Source: Arthrobacter sp. M4 (GTDB taxonomy: Bacteria; Actinomycetota; Actinomycetes; Actinomycetales; Micrococcaceae). Taken from it: a DNA stretch of 64,000 bases. The stretch lies in NCBI RefSeq assembly GCF_020251205.1, contig NZ_JAIWYX010000003.1:1-64000 (forward strand), given 5' to 3'. The translations under genes were made by a program, and so were the position numbers. How positions within the stretch are numbered: the stretch's first letter is position 1; the number at the start of each line of letters is the position of its first letter. Under the pieces are notes generated by a model that was not told where the DNA came from, did not search any database, and saw only the letters and a list, made by a program, of their open reading frames with translations. Below are positions 50,779 through 59,449 of this stretch, one piece after another.

Positions 50779-52278
50779 ATGACAACAAGCACAAGCGAAA
50801 CCGAAGCAGGCCCGTCGACAGCTGACGAACAAGTCGGCCATCCCGGATTCGACCTCCGGCTTTGGCTGGACGAACTTCGCCGTCTGGGCGAACTGGACGA
50901 GGTCTCCGGTGCCGCTCTCGAATATGAGATCGGGGCTATCACCGACCTCAACGCCAAGAACCGGGGGCGGGCCCTCTTGTTCGACCGGATCCCTGGATAC
51001 GAAGATGCCGGCAGCGTCTTCTCCTGCTCACTCGGCAGCCCGGGCCGCGTCGCCTCCGCGCTCGGACTTCCGGAGGGTCTCGATGTCCACCAGCTCGTCG
51101 AGCAGCTGCGCGGCCTCCCCCGCAAATGGCGGGAGGCCGCCCAGCACTTCCCGCCACGTGTCGTGCAGGCCGGCCCGGTCTGCAACGAGGTGCTTAGCGG
51201 CGATCAGATCGACCTCCGGGCCTATCCCGCGCCGCTCTGGCACGAGGGCGACGGCGCGCATTACCTGGGGACAGGCGGCAGTGTCATCACTCGCGACCCC
51301 GAGACCAACGACGTTAACTACGGCACGTATCGCGTATCGGTCCGCGACGAGCGGTCGCTTGGCGTGTTCATCGAGCCCATCAACCACGGCGGCATCCACC
51401 TGCACAAGTACCACGAACGCGGGGAGCGGGCTCCGATCGCTGTGAGCTTCGGCCACGGCCCGCTCATCTACCTGGCCTCGGCGATGCCCCTCCCCTACGG
51501 CGTCAATGAACTCTCGGTAGCCGGCGCCATCGCCGGTACGCCCGTCGATGTCATCGAGGGCGAGGTCACCGGTCTGCCCATCCCGGCGTCGTCGGAACTC
51601 GCGATCGAGGGCTGGGTGGAGCCGAACGAGGAAGACTGGGAAGGCCCATTCGGTGAGTTCACCGGCTACTTCGCGGGCGGCCGTGAGCGGCGTCCCGTCA
51701 TCCATGTGGAGCGCGTCTACTCCCGCGGCAAGCCGATTGTGTATGGATCGCTTCCCGGCAAGCCCCCGTTCGACCACTCGTTCTGGCGCGCAGCCCTGGA
51801 ATCCTCGCTCCTGCTCGATGAGCTGCGTGCGCTTGTGCCGGACGTTTCCGCAGCGTGGAAGTACGAAACCGGTTCGGCGAACTTCTTCAACGTCGTGTCG
51901 ATCAAACAGCGGTACGCCGGCCACGCCCAGCAGGTGGGCGCGGCCGCCGCACTCGTCGCCGGTGGCGTTTCGATGGGCCGGTACGTGGTCGTCGTCGACG
52001 ACGACGTTGACGTCACCGACATCGACGACGTCATCTGGGCGATGTCGACGAGGACTGACCCCGCGCACAGCATCCAGATCATCCGTGACACACCGACCAA
52101 CCCGTTGGACCCGATGCTTGCCGACCCCGAGGGTCCCTGGGTCGCCTCGCGTGCCATCATCAACGCCTGCCGCCCGTACCACCGACTCCGTGACTTCGCC
52201 CCCGTCGTCGAGGTCAGCGCAGACCTCGCCCGCCAGGTCCGCGAGCGGTGGGGCGGCCAGCTCGGCTGGACCAAGTAG
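50779..52278 (+). CDS. UbiD family (prenyl-FMN-dependent) decarboxylase
   Basis: A 499-aa reversible aromatic/unsaturated-acid decarboxylase. The key residues of the family are visible: Asn and Arg in NDVNYGTYRVSV, the metal His in INHGGIHLHKYH, the metal Glu in SSELAIEG, and the catalytic pair in EGPFGEF (Glu288 and Glu293). The cofactor prenyl-FMN would be made by the UbiX protein two genes downstream. The substrate is not given by the sequence. Indole-3-carboxylate is attractive because Arthrobacter is known to have an inducible indole-3-carboxylate decarboxylase and because trpBA lies nearby. Start ATG 50779; the next gene begins 2 bp after the stop. Confidence 0.92.
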   Translation: MTTSTSETEAGPSTADEQVGHPGFDLRLWLDELRRLGELDEVSGAALEYEIGAITDLNAKNRGRALLFDRIPGYEDAGSVFSCSLGSPGRVASALGLPEGLDVHQLVEQLRGLPRKWREAAQHFPPRVVQAGPVCNEVLSGDQIDLRAYPAPLWHEGDGAHYLGTGGSVITRDPETNDVNYGTYRVSVRDERSLGVFIEPINHGGIHLHKYHERGERAPIAVSFGHGPLIYLASAMPLPYGVNELSVAGAIAGTPVDVIEGEVTGLPIPASSELAIEGWVEPNEEDWEGPFGEFTGYFAGGRERRPVIHVERVYSRGKPIVYGSLPGKPPFDHSFWRAALESSLLLDELRALVPDVSAAWKYETGSANFFNVVSIKQRYAGHAQQVGAAAALVAGGVSMGRYVVVVDDDVDVTDIDDVIWAMSTRTDPAHSIQIIRDTPTNPLDPMLADPEGPWVASRAIINACRPYHRLRDFAPVVEVSADLARQVRERWGGQLGWTK

Positions 52279-52280
52279 CA

Positions 52281-53897
52281 ATGGCGGACTACGACGCCGT
52301 CTTTGTCGGAAGCGGGATCAACACCCTGACCGCTGCCGCACTTCTGGCCCAGGAAGGCTGGCGGTGTGCCGTGTTCGAGCGGCAGGACCATCTCGGGGGC
52401 GCCATCCACACCACGGAACTGGTCCCGGGCTACACCCATGATCTGTACGCCATCAGTCATGCGATGTTCGTCGGCTCGGCGGCCTATGCCCGCCTGGCCG
52501 ACGACCTCGCAGCACGGGGCCTGAAGTACCTCCAGTGCAAGGTGCCGTCCGGTGGGCTGACAGCCGACGGTGAGGCCGCCACGCTGACAACCGATCCGGA
52601 ACGCAACGTCGCGGCCTTCGAGAACGCCGCGTGCGGCGACGGAGAGACCTGGCGCCGGTTGCGTGCCGAGCATCTGGAAGTTGCGCACTTGGTCCGCGGG
52701 ATCATGTCCGGCGACCTGCTCTCTCGCCAGGGGATCGCCCTCGGTCTGCGGGCCTACCGCCAGCTAGGGATGAAGGGCCTGCTGAAATTCAGCGGGGAGC
52801 TCCTGGAGACGTGCCGGGACTGGAGCGATCGCTTCCGCTCCCCCATCACTCAGGCACTCCTCGCACCGTGGACGCTGCATGCGGGCATGGGACCGGAGCA
52901 GCCTTCGTCCGGCTTCATGACCCGCATGATGTCCATGTCCCTCGAAGCCCGCGGGACGCCGGTCCCCGAGGGTGGCGGACACCGGCTGGTCGACGCTCTC
53001 GCCGGGATCATCCGCGATGCCGGCGGCACATGCCTCACCGGCACGGGAGTGAGCACCGTGCTCGTCGAGCGCGGGCGGGCCGCCGGTGTGCGTCTGGAGG
53101 ACGGCACTCTGGTCACGGCCAAGCGGGGGGTCGTCGCTGGCGTGACGCCGACTCAGCTCTACGGCAGCCTGCTCGCCGACGTCCCGGAGGCGCACAGTGC
53201 CGCCCTGGCGGCCCGTCGGTTCCGCTACGGCCGTGCCCGCGTACAGCTTCAGTTCGCCCTCAGTGACCGCCCGGAGTGGCCAGATCCCCAGCTCCTTGGT
53301 GCGGCCACGATCCACGTCACGTCCGGCGTCGACGCGATCTCCCGATCGGTCAACGAAGCCGAACGCGGGCTCATCCCGGCCCTGCCAACCTTGACGGTTG
53401 GCCAGCCGGCCGCCGTCGACCCCTCGAGGGCCCCCGACGGCGGCTGGATCTTCGCCGTCCAGTTGCACGAGATGCCGAGCCGCGTGCGGGGAGACGCCGC
53501 CGGCCAGATCGACGCCGCTGGCGGGGCATGGACGGAGGCTGTGCGCGAGCGGGTCGCGGACCGGGCGCAGGAAATGCTGGCCAAGCACATCCCAAACTTT
53601 GAGAGCTCGATCATCCGACGGGTGGCGATGTCTCCCGTCGACCTCACCCGCGCCAACGAGAACTTCGTGGGCGGCGACGGCTCGAGCGGTGCGTTCTCTC
53701 TCGACCAGAGCCTGCTGTGGAGGCCACGTCCCGACCTTGCCGGCCACACTACTCCGGTCAGGGACCTCTACCTGGTCGGGGCGAGCACGCACCCGGGCCC
53801 CGGCCTGGGCGCCGGCTCGGGCATCATCGTGGCTAATCGCATGGGGTCCGGGCATCGCAGTTGGAATCGTCGTCGTAGGACCGGAGTTCGTTCATGA
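52281..53897 (+). CDS. FAD-dependent oxidoreductase, phytoene-desaturase-like
   Basis: A 538-aa flavoprotein. The dinucleotide-binding motif is at the N-terminus (DAVFVGSGINTLTAAALLAQ, with Glu of the ribose site in VFERQDHLGGAIHT) and the closing FAD motif is near the C-terminus (DLYLVGASTHPGPGLGAGSG). This is the phytoene dehydrogenase/CrtI-like amine-oxidase superfamily. It likely introduces or isomerises double bonds, or oxidises an intermediate in the UbiD pathway. It overlaps the ubiX-like gene by 4 bp. Confidence 0.88.
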   Translation: MADYDAVFVGSGINTLTAAALLAQEGWRCAVFERQDHLGGAIHTTELVPGYTHDLYAISHAMFVGSAAYARLADDLAARGLKYLQCKVPSGGLTADGEAATLTTDPERNVAAFENAACGDGETWRRLRAEHLEVAHLVRGIMSGDLLSRQGIALGLRAYRQLGMKGLLKFSGELLETCRDWSDRFRSPITQALLAPWTLHAGMGPEQPSSGFMTRMMSMSLEARGTPVPEGGGHRLVDALAGIIRDAGGTCLTGTGVSTVLVERGRAAGVRLEDGTLVTAKRGVVAGVTPTQLYGSLLADVPEAHSAALAARRFRYGRARVQLQFALSDRPEWPDPQLLGAATIHVTSGVDAISRSVNEAERGLIPALPTLTVGQPAAVDPSRAPDGGWIFAVQLHEMPSRVRGDAAGQIDAAGGAWTEAVRERVADRAQEMLAKHIPNFESSIIRRVAMSPVDLTRANENFVGGDGSSGAFSLDQSLLWRPRPDLAGHTTPVRDLYLVGASTHPGPGLGAGSGIIVANRMGSGHRSWNRRRRTGVRS

Positions 53898-54574
53898 AGA
53901 AGAAGATCGTCATCGGGATGTCGGGCAGCACTGGAGTCATCCTCGGGGTGCGTGCGCTGCAGATGCTGCGGGAGGTGCCCGATGTGGAGACGCACCTGGT
54001 GCTCTCGCGCAACGCGGCGCTCAACCTGCAATTGGAAACCGACTACACCGCGCAAGAGGTCCGGGAACTCGCCGACGTCGTGCACAGCTTTTCGGACATC
54101 GGAGCCTCCATTGCGAGCGGCTCGTTCCGCGCCGATGCGATGATTGTGGTGCCCTGCTCCATGAAAACACTGTCAGGGATCGCGCACTCATACGCCGACA
54201 ACCTGCTGGTCCGGGCGGCAGACGTCATGCTCAAGGAACGTCGAACGCTCGTCCTGGCTGTGCGCGAAACGCCGCTGCACCTCGGGCACCTGCGCCTGCT
54301 AACCCAGGCCGCTGAGCTCGGAGCGGTCATCTTCCCTCCGGTCCCGGCCTTCTACCATCGTCCGGAGAGCCTCGAAGACGTCATCGACCAGTCGGTGGGC
54401 CGCATGCTCGACCAGGTCGGCATCGAGCTCCCGACGCTGCCTCGCTGGCCGGGCACCGCAGTGGCGGCCGCCTCTCAGCGTCACGCAGGGAAAGACCACG
54501 AGGCCGGCACCCGGCCAGTCACCGACCGGCTTTTCTTCGATGGTGTGCCCAACGGAACTGGGGCACGCTCATGA
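53894..54574 (+). CDS. UbiX-type flavin prenyltransferase
   Basis: A 226-aa member of the UbiX/Pad1 family that attaches dimethylallyl to FMN to make the UbiD cofactor. Motifs: GMSGSTGVILGVRALQML (FMN phosphate site), VPCSMKTLSGIAHSYADNLL, RAADVMLKERRTLVLAVRET, and PPVPAFYHRPESLEDVI. The C-terminal ~35 residues extend beyond the usual family end and have a disordered look. Co-encoded with UbiD, which supports a dedicated maturation pair. It overlaps both neighbours by 4 bp. Confidence 0.92.
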   Translation: MKKKIVIGMSGSTGVILGVRALQMLREVPDVETHLVLSRNAALNLQLETDYTAQEVRELADVVHSFSDIGASIASGSFRADAMIVVPCSMKTLSGIAHSYADNLLVRAADVMLKERRTLVLAVRETPLHLGHLRLLTQAAELGAVIFPPVPAFYHRPESLEDVIDQSVGRMLDQVGIELPTLPRWPGTAVAAASQRHAGKDHEAGTRPVTDRLFFDGVPNGTGARS

Positions 54575-55050
54575 CGGCCAACAGCGCAGGAGTTCCGGTC
54601 CCGGAGTCCGTGGCGCTTGCGCTCGGGCGCACTTTCGACGCCGCGGACGAGGCCATCACCATCACGACCACCGACGACAGCGGCTGGCCACGCACCGCGA
54701 TGCTCAGCCTGGCGGAAGTGGCACTGACGAACCACGGCAGGGTTGCGATCCTGCTGTTCGACGGCTCCACCAGTGCCGCCAACCTTCGCCGTAACGGTCG
54801 CCTGCTCCTGACTGTCGCCGCCGGGGGTGTCGTCTACGACCTCAAGTTCAACGTCCAGGAGCAGGGACGGCCGCTGCCCAATCCGGCCCGGACCACCTTC
54901 ACCGGGATGCTGTGCGCGCTGCGGGAGCAGCGGGCAGCGTATGCCACTGTCACGTCCGGCATTCGGTTCACCCTGAATGACACGGAAAAGGTGCTGCCCC
55001 GCTGGCAGGACCAGCTCACCCACCTGCGGGACGTACTGAATTCAGCCTGA
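54571..55050 (+). CDS. pyridoxamine-5'-phosphate-oxidase-like FMN-binding protein
   Basis: A 159-aa split-barrel protein with the family pattern AITITTTDDSGWPRTAMLSL and ILLFDGSTSAANLRRNGRLL. FMN or F420 binding is expected. Proteins like this occur in actinobacterial UbiD clusters; the role could be flavin handling or a reductive step. It overlaps the ubiX-like gene by 4 bp and is the last gene of the operon. Confidence 0.75.
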   Translation: MTANSAGVPVPESVALALGRTFDAADEAITITTTDDSGWPRTAMLSLAEVALTNHGRVAILLFDGSTSAANLRRNGRLLLTVAAGGVVYDLKFNVQEQGRPLPNPARTTFTGMLCALREQRAAYATVTSGIRFTLNDTEKVLPRWQDQLTHLRDVLNSA

Positions 55051-55175
55051 TCCAGCCCTGATTTCGCCGCCACTCACCGGGCCAGCGACACAGCCGGGTG
55101 AGTGGCGGGCCATCAGTTCGAATACGGCTACCCTGGGAATCCATAGACGTCGCCGATAGCCAAAGATATGATCGC

Positions 55176-56066
55176 ATGGTGATGTTCACGCAGCTAGAAG
55201 GATTTCTCGCGACGGTGCGGGAGAAGAGCATTTCCCGTGCAGCCGAGAAATCATTCCTCTCCCAGCCGGCGCTCACCGCCCGGCTCCAATCCCTCGAACA
55301 GGAACTCGGCGCCCCGCTTCTGATCCGAACCTCCAGAGGGGTGCGGCTGTCAGAAGCAGGCAAGGCCTTCCTCCCGTACGCCCAGCGAGCCATCCAGGCC
55401 ATCGACGAAGGGCGCAAGCTGGTCAGTCAGCTCACGTCCGGCGACGCCGGAGTTCTGACGATCGCGACGGTGCCGGGGCTTCTGACGGCGGTCCTGCCGC
55501 CGATGCTCAAGCGCTTCCGGGATGCTTTCCCAAACGTGCCCGTTAACGTGCGCACTGCTCATCCCGATGAGATAGTCGATCTGGTGCTCCGTGAAGAGGT
55601 GCAGCTGGGCTTCGCCTGTGATGTGGAACATCCGGATCTCGAGTCAATCCGGATCCATGAGGACGAGATCGTCTGCGTACATGTTCCCAGCCACCCAGTG
55701 AGCGATGGCGACGTCGTCTCCCTGCGCGAAATCGCGTCGGCGCAACTGATAATGTTCTCCGAGTCGGACTTCGAGCAGCTCCTCTCAAACCTGCTGCACG
55801 AGGCCGGAATTCCCCCGGCCGCGGTCCTCACCCTCGACAGCATCGATGCCGCCAAGAAGATGGTCGAAAGCGGCCTGGGCGTGGCCTTCCTGCCTCGAAT
55901 CGCCCTCGAGCAGGAAGAGATCGATTCCGGACGTTTCGTCATCCGCCGACTGCCCGACGCGGATGCTGTACGGCGCGTTATCGTCGCCCTGCACCGTCGC
56001 GATGCACACCCCCTCATTGGTCCGCCAGGGCACTTCCTCGACGTGGTCCTCGAGAAGCAACCCTAG
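55176..56066 (+). CDS. LysR family transcriptional regulator
   Basis: A 296-aa regulator: N-terminal winged helix (TQLEGFLATVREKSISRAAE, then SQPALTARLQSLEQELGAPL, LLIRTSRGVRLSEAG) and a periplasmic-binding-like effector domain (LTIATVPGLLTAVLPPMLKR, later MVESGLGVAFLPRIALEQEE). The start may be ATG 55176 or 55182; the longer frame from 55098 adds atypical residues. It sits after the UbiD operon and before the alpha/beta-hydrolase gene, whose upstream regions share palindromic sites. It probably activates both. Confidence 0.9.
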   Translation: MVMFTQLEGFLATVREKSISRAAEKSFLSQPALTARLQSLEQELGAPLLIRTSRGVRLSEAGKAFLPYAQRAIQAIDEGRKLVSQLTSGDAGVLTIATVPGLLTAVLPPMLKRFRDAFPNVPVNVRTAHPDEIVDLVLREEVQLGFACDVEHPDLESIRIHEDEIVCVHVPSHPVSDGDVVSLREIASAQLIMFSESDFEQLLSNLLHEAGIPPAAVLTLDSIDAAKKMVESGLGVAFLPRIALEQEEIDSGRFVIRRLPDADAVRRVIVALHRRDAHPLIGPPGHFLDVVLEKQP

Positions 56067-56077
56067 CCTGCATAAAT

Positions 56078-56119
56078 TTCACCTATGGCTGCCATTGAAA
56101 ATATCAGCTATTTCAATGG
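56078..56119. promoter_or_regulatory. operator region of the alpha/beta-hydrolase gene
   Basis: TTCACCTATGGCT (56078-56090, identical to 50744-50756) is followed by a perfect inverted repeat CCATTGAAA (56092-56100) / TTTCAATGG (56111-56119). The 10-bp spacer and AT-rich character fit a LysR-type site. Confidence 0.55.
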
Positions 56120-56187
56120 ATCGCCGGTTGATAGCGTTTTCAGCATGCGGACTGCCGCACCAGGTCAACGGCGACTGAGGAGCCAAG

Positions 56188-57030
56188 ATGCCAGTCATTC
56201 ATGCAAATTCCTGCAACCTCCACTACGAGAGTGTCGGCTCAGGGGAACCCATTGTCTTCCTCCACGGCGAATCACACAGCACCCGCTTGTTCGACAAGCA
56301 GCTTGGGCATTTCAGCGAAAGATACCGGTGCATCGCCTACGACCGCCGTGGACACGGCCAGAGCGAAGTTCCTGCCTACGGCTATTCGGTGTGGAACCAA
56401 ATCGGCGATTTGCGCAAACTCTTCGACGCGCTGGAGATCGACCGCGCCACAATCGTCGCCGTCGCGATGAGCACTCCCATCGCAGTATGGTTCGCGCTAC
56501 GGCACCCTGAACGCGTGAAAGCATTGGTTTTGTCATCGTGGTACGAGCTGGATGGCTTTCCCCTCCTGGAGGAACGCCGGAAGACACACCAACTTTCCTT
56601 CGCGGACCTTCACCTGAAGTTCCGCGACGTGCTCCTGGAGCATGGAAGGGACGGGCTCGAGGACTTCATTGAGGAGAACTACCGGACCGTCCTCCCGATC
56701 CTCCCGCCCGACAAGCCTGAGGTAAGACGACGGCTGGTCGAGATCTTCGCAGGGCATGCAGCCGAGCATTACGTACAGGCCGGGGAGTACTACACCTCGA
56801 TTCCCTTCCTCCGCGAAGAGCTTCGACGGATCACCTCTCCCATCCTTGGCATTTGTGGAACGGAGGACCCGTCGCCCGACAGGCCCGAGCTTCTTGCAGA
56901 CCTCCCAAACTTTAGGCAGGAATGGATCCCGGGGGCCCGCCGGTTCACCATGATGGAATACCCGGATGTCTTCAACGAGGTACTGGAAGCCTTCCTCCTC
57001 GAAAACACTGCGCGCACGGTCTCTGCCTAG
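56188..57030 (+). CDS. alpha/beta-hydrolase-fold protein with a degraded catalytic triad
   Basis: A 280-aa protein of the alpha/beta hydrolase fold (IVFLHGESHSTRLFDKQLGH, YDRRGHGQSEVP, ILGICGTEDP). The nucleophile elbow reads AMSTP with Ser95 instead of GxSxG. The usual catalytic-His segment near the C-terminus (typically GHxxxxE) is RFTMMEYPDVFNE, with no His at the expected place. It may thus be a cofactor-free lyase or dioxygenase-type member, a binding protein, or an inactivated hydrolase. It starts at ATG 56188. Its stop overlaps that of the convergent trpA at a shared CTAG. Confidence 0.82.
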   Translation: MPVIHANSCNLHYESVGSGEPIVFLHGESHSTRLFDKQLGHFSERYRCIAYDRRGHGQSEVPAYGYSVWNQIGDLRKLFDALEIDRATIVAVAMSTPIAVWFALRHPERVKALVLSSWYELDGFPLLEERRKTHQLSFADLHLKFRDVLLEHGRDGLEDFIEENYRTVLPILPPDKPEVRRRLVEIFAGHAAEHYVQAGEYYTSIPFLREELRRITSPILGICGTEDPSPDRPELLADLPNFRQEWIPGARRFTMMEYPDVFNEVLEAFLLENTARTVSA

Positions 57031-57869
57031 CCAGCCAGCGGCGCGAGGCCTCCCCTGAGCTGGGCGGCGAGGCGTCCGACGGCGGTGGGGCCGCCTTGGC
57101 GGAGAGCGGACACGATGGCCGTCCCCACGATCACACCGTCGGCGTAGGCAGCGATCTCCCGGACATGTTCGGCGTTGGACACTCCCAGGCCGACACACAC
57201 GCATTCGGCGCCCGCATCCCGGGCGCCGGTGACGACGCGCCGGGCGCTCTCGTCGACCGTCTGTCGGGCACCGGTGACTCCCATGAGAGAAACCGCGTAA
57301 GTGAACCCGCGCGTCGCGGCGACCGTCATCGCCATTCGTGCCGGGGAGGTGGACGGCGCGACGAGGAAGACGCGGTCGAGGCCGTATTTATCTGAGGCCT
57401 CAAGCCATTCAGCTGCCTCGTCCGGGATGAGGTCGGGCGTGATGAGGCCCACCCCGCCGGCCTCGGCGAGGCGCCGGGCGAACTCATCGACGCCCATGCG
57501 CATCACCGGGTTCCAGTACGTCATGACCAGCACGACTGCTTCCGTCGCCTCTGTAACGGCTTTGACGACGTCGAATACGTCCGCCACGTGGAAGCCATTG
57601 GCCAAGGCTTCCGCCGTGGCGGCCTGAATGGTGCTCCCGTCCATGACTGGATCGGAGTACGGGATGCCGATTTCGATGATGTCCGCTCCGTTCCGGGCGA
57701 GCTCAATGGCGGCCTCGACGCTCGTCTCCATGGTTGGGTAGCCTGCCGGAAGGTACCCCACGAGGGCGGCGCGGCCGTCGGCCTTGGCCCGGTCGATCGC
57801 AGCCGCGACCCTGCTCACAGTTTGTGCTGCGCCGTCCCCGCCGGTCACAGGCGATTGCGTTTCACTCAT
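57027..57869 (-). CDS. trpA: tryptophan synthase alpha chain
   Basis: A 280-aa TIM-barrel protein that cleaves indole-3-glycerol phosphate to indole and glyceraldehyde-3-phosphate. The catalytic Glu66 and Asp77 are in [18 protein letters not shown], and phosphate-site motifs MGVTGAR and [10 protein letters not shown] are intact (family GFGIS appears as GLGVS). Start ATG 57869 overlaps the trpB stop by 4 bp. No other tryptophan-pathway gene (trpC, trpE, trpD) adjoins, which is unusual for the biosynthetic copy and suggests a catabolic or salvage context. Confidence 0.93.
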   Translation of the reverse strand: MSETQSPVTGGDGAAQTVSRVAAAIDRAKADGRAALVGYLPAGYPTMETSVEAAIELARNGADIIEIGIPYSDPVMDGSTIQAATAEALANGFHVADVFDVVKAVTEATEAVVLVMTYWNPVMRMGVDEFARRLAEAGGVGLITPDLIPDEAAEWLEASDKYGLDRVFLVAPSTSPARMAMTVAATRGFTYAVSLMGVTGARQTVDESARRVVTGARDAGAECVCVGLGVSNAEHVREIAAYADGVIVGTAIVSALRQGGPTAVGRLAAQLRGGLAPLAG

Positions 57870-59251
57870 GCCTTCCCCTCTTCCATGGCACCGGCGTCGT
57901 GGCTGTTTGGCCGTCTCGTAGACAGCGTCGTGCCCTTGATCTGGCCCCTGTCGTCGAGCATGCCGAACCATTCGGCCGCTGTCTGGACGTCTTTGTCGCC
58001 GCGCCCTGACAGGTTCACGATTACGATTCGCTCGGCGGGATCCCCGCCAAGGTCCGCAAGCCGGTGCCCGACCTTGATTGCACCGGCGAGTGCGTGGGCG
58101 GACTCGATGGCGGGGATGATGCCCTCGGTGCGGCACAGGAGCGCGAAAGCACTCATGGCCTCACCGTCGGTAATGGGCTCGTACATCGCACGGCCGATGT
58201 CATGAAGGTACGAGTGCTCTGGGCCTATGCCGGGGTAATCGAGACCCGCCGAGATCGAGCGGGACTCGATCGTCTGTCCGTCCTCGTCCTGCATGACGTA
58301 GGTGCGGGCACCGTGCAGGACGCCAGGGCGGCCGAGCGTGATGGTCGCCGCATGGCTGCCGGTTTCGATGCCCTCGCCGCCCGCTTCGAAGCCGTAGAGG
58401 CGGACCGTCGGATCGTCGAGGAAGCCGTGGAAGAAGCCAATCGCGTTCGAACCGCCGCCCATGCACGCGCAGACGGCATCGGGCAGGCGACCGGTTTGGG
58501 CGAGGATTTGCTCGCGGGCCTCGTCTCCGATCACTTCATGGAAGTAGCGGACCATGGCAGGGAAGGGGTGCGCCCCGGCTGCCGTGCCCAGCAAATAGTG
58601 GGTCGTGCGCACATTCGCCACCCAGTCCCGCAGTGCCTCGTTGATGGCATCTTTGAGCGTCTGGGAGCCGTTAGTCACCGGAATGACCGTCGCGCCGAGC
58701 AACTGCATGCGGGCCACATTCAGCGACTGTCTGCGACAGTCCTCGGCACCCATGTACACGACGCATTCGAGGCCCAACAGCGCGGCCGCTGTCGCGCTGG
58801 CGACCCCGTGCTGGCCGGCGCCGGTTTCGGCAATGATGCGGGTCTTGCCCATGCGCTTGGCCAGGAGGGCCTGGCCGAGCACATTGTTGATCTTGTGTGA
58901 TCCTGTGTGGTTCAGGTCTTCGCGCTTCAGAAAGATGCGGACGCCGCCCGCATGCCGGGAGAAGCGCTTGGCTTCGGTCAGCAGTGACGGGCGACCGGTG
59001 TAGTTACGGTTGAGCTCAGCGACCTGCGCGATGAACTCCGGATCCTGCTTCGCCGCCCGGAACGTGTCCTCAACCTCGTCCAGGGTCGCGATGAGGGATT
59101 CGGGCATCCAGCGGCCGCCGTAGGAGCCGAAATATGGGCCAGGCGCCTTGCGAAGGCTGTCCGTCAAAAATGCGTCAGCCTGGCTTATGTTGCTGTCCGC
59201 ATTTGTTGGGTGAATGCCTGGGGCTCGTGGATCTGGCGCGTTCTCGGCCAT
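57866..59251 (-). CDS. trpB: tryptophan synthase beta chain
   Basis: A 461-aa PLP enzyme joining indole and serine to tryptophan. The PLP lysine is Lys120 in [10 protein letters not shown]. Other hallmarks: [16 protein letters not shown] at the N-terminus, [24 protein letters not shown], and LSGRGDKDV for phosphate binding. It is about 50 residues longer than many TrpB proteins, with a short N-terminal extension and a polar C-terminal tail ([15 protein letters not shown]). Start ATG 59251 or the adjacent ATG 59254, behind AAGGACGGTGAG. Confidence 0.93.
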   Translation of the reverse strand: MAENAPDPRAPGIHPTNADSNISQADAFLTDSLRKAPGPYFGSYGGRWMPESLIATLDEVEDTFRAAKQDPEFIAQVAELNRNYTGRPSLLTEAKRFSRHAGGVRIFLKREDLNHTGSHKINNVLGQALLAKRMGKTRIIAETGAGQHGVASATAAALLGLECVVYMGAEDCRRQSLNVARMQLLGATVIPVTNGSQTLKDAINEALRDWVANVRTTHYLLGTAAGAHPFPAMVRYFHEVIGDEAREQILAQTGRLPDAVCACMGGGSNAIGFFHGFLDDPTVRLYGFEAGGEGIETGSHAATITLGRPGVLHGARTYVMQDEDGQTIESRSISAGLDYPGIGPEHSYLHDIGRAMYEPITDGEAMSAFALLCRTEGIIPAIESAHALAGAIKVGHRLADLGGDPAERIVIVNLSGRGDKDVQTAAEWFGMLDDRGQIKGTTLSTRRPNSHDAGAMEEGKA

Positions 59252-59449
59252 CATTTCTCACCGTCCTTTTGTAGGTTAATGCCAGTGTTGGCCGGCCCGG
59301 ATTTCGGGCCGGCCTGGGGTTTGGCCGTTCCTTGGCGGGCTTGTGGCACGCCGAGGCACAGCAGTTGTTGGTTGTTCCCCGTTTTGGTCAGGTTCGCCAT
59401 GGTGACTGGCCGGATGAATGCAACGAGGGGGCCCCTGACACGGTTGCTC

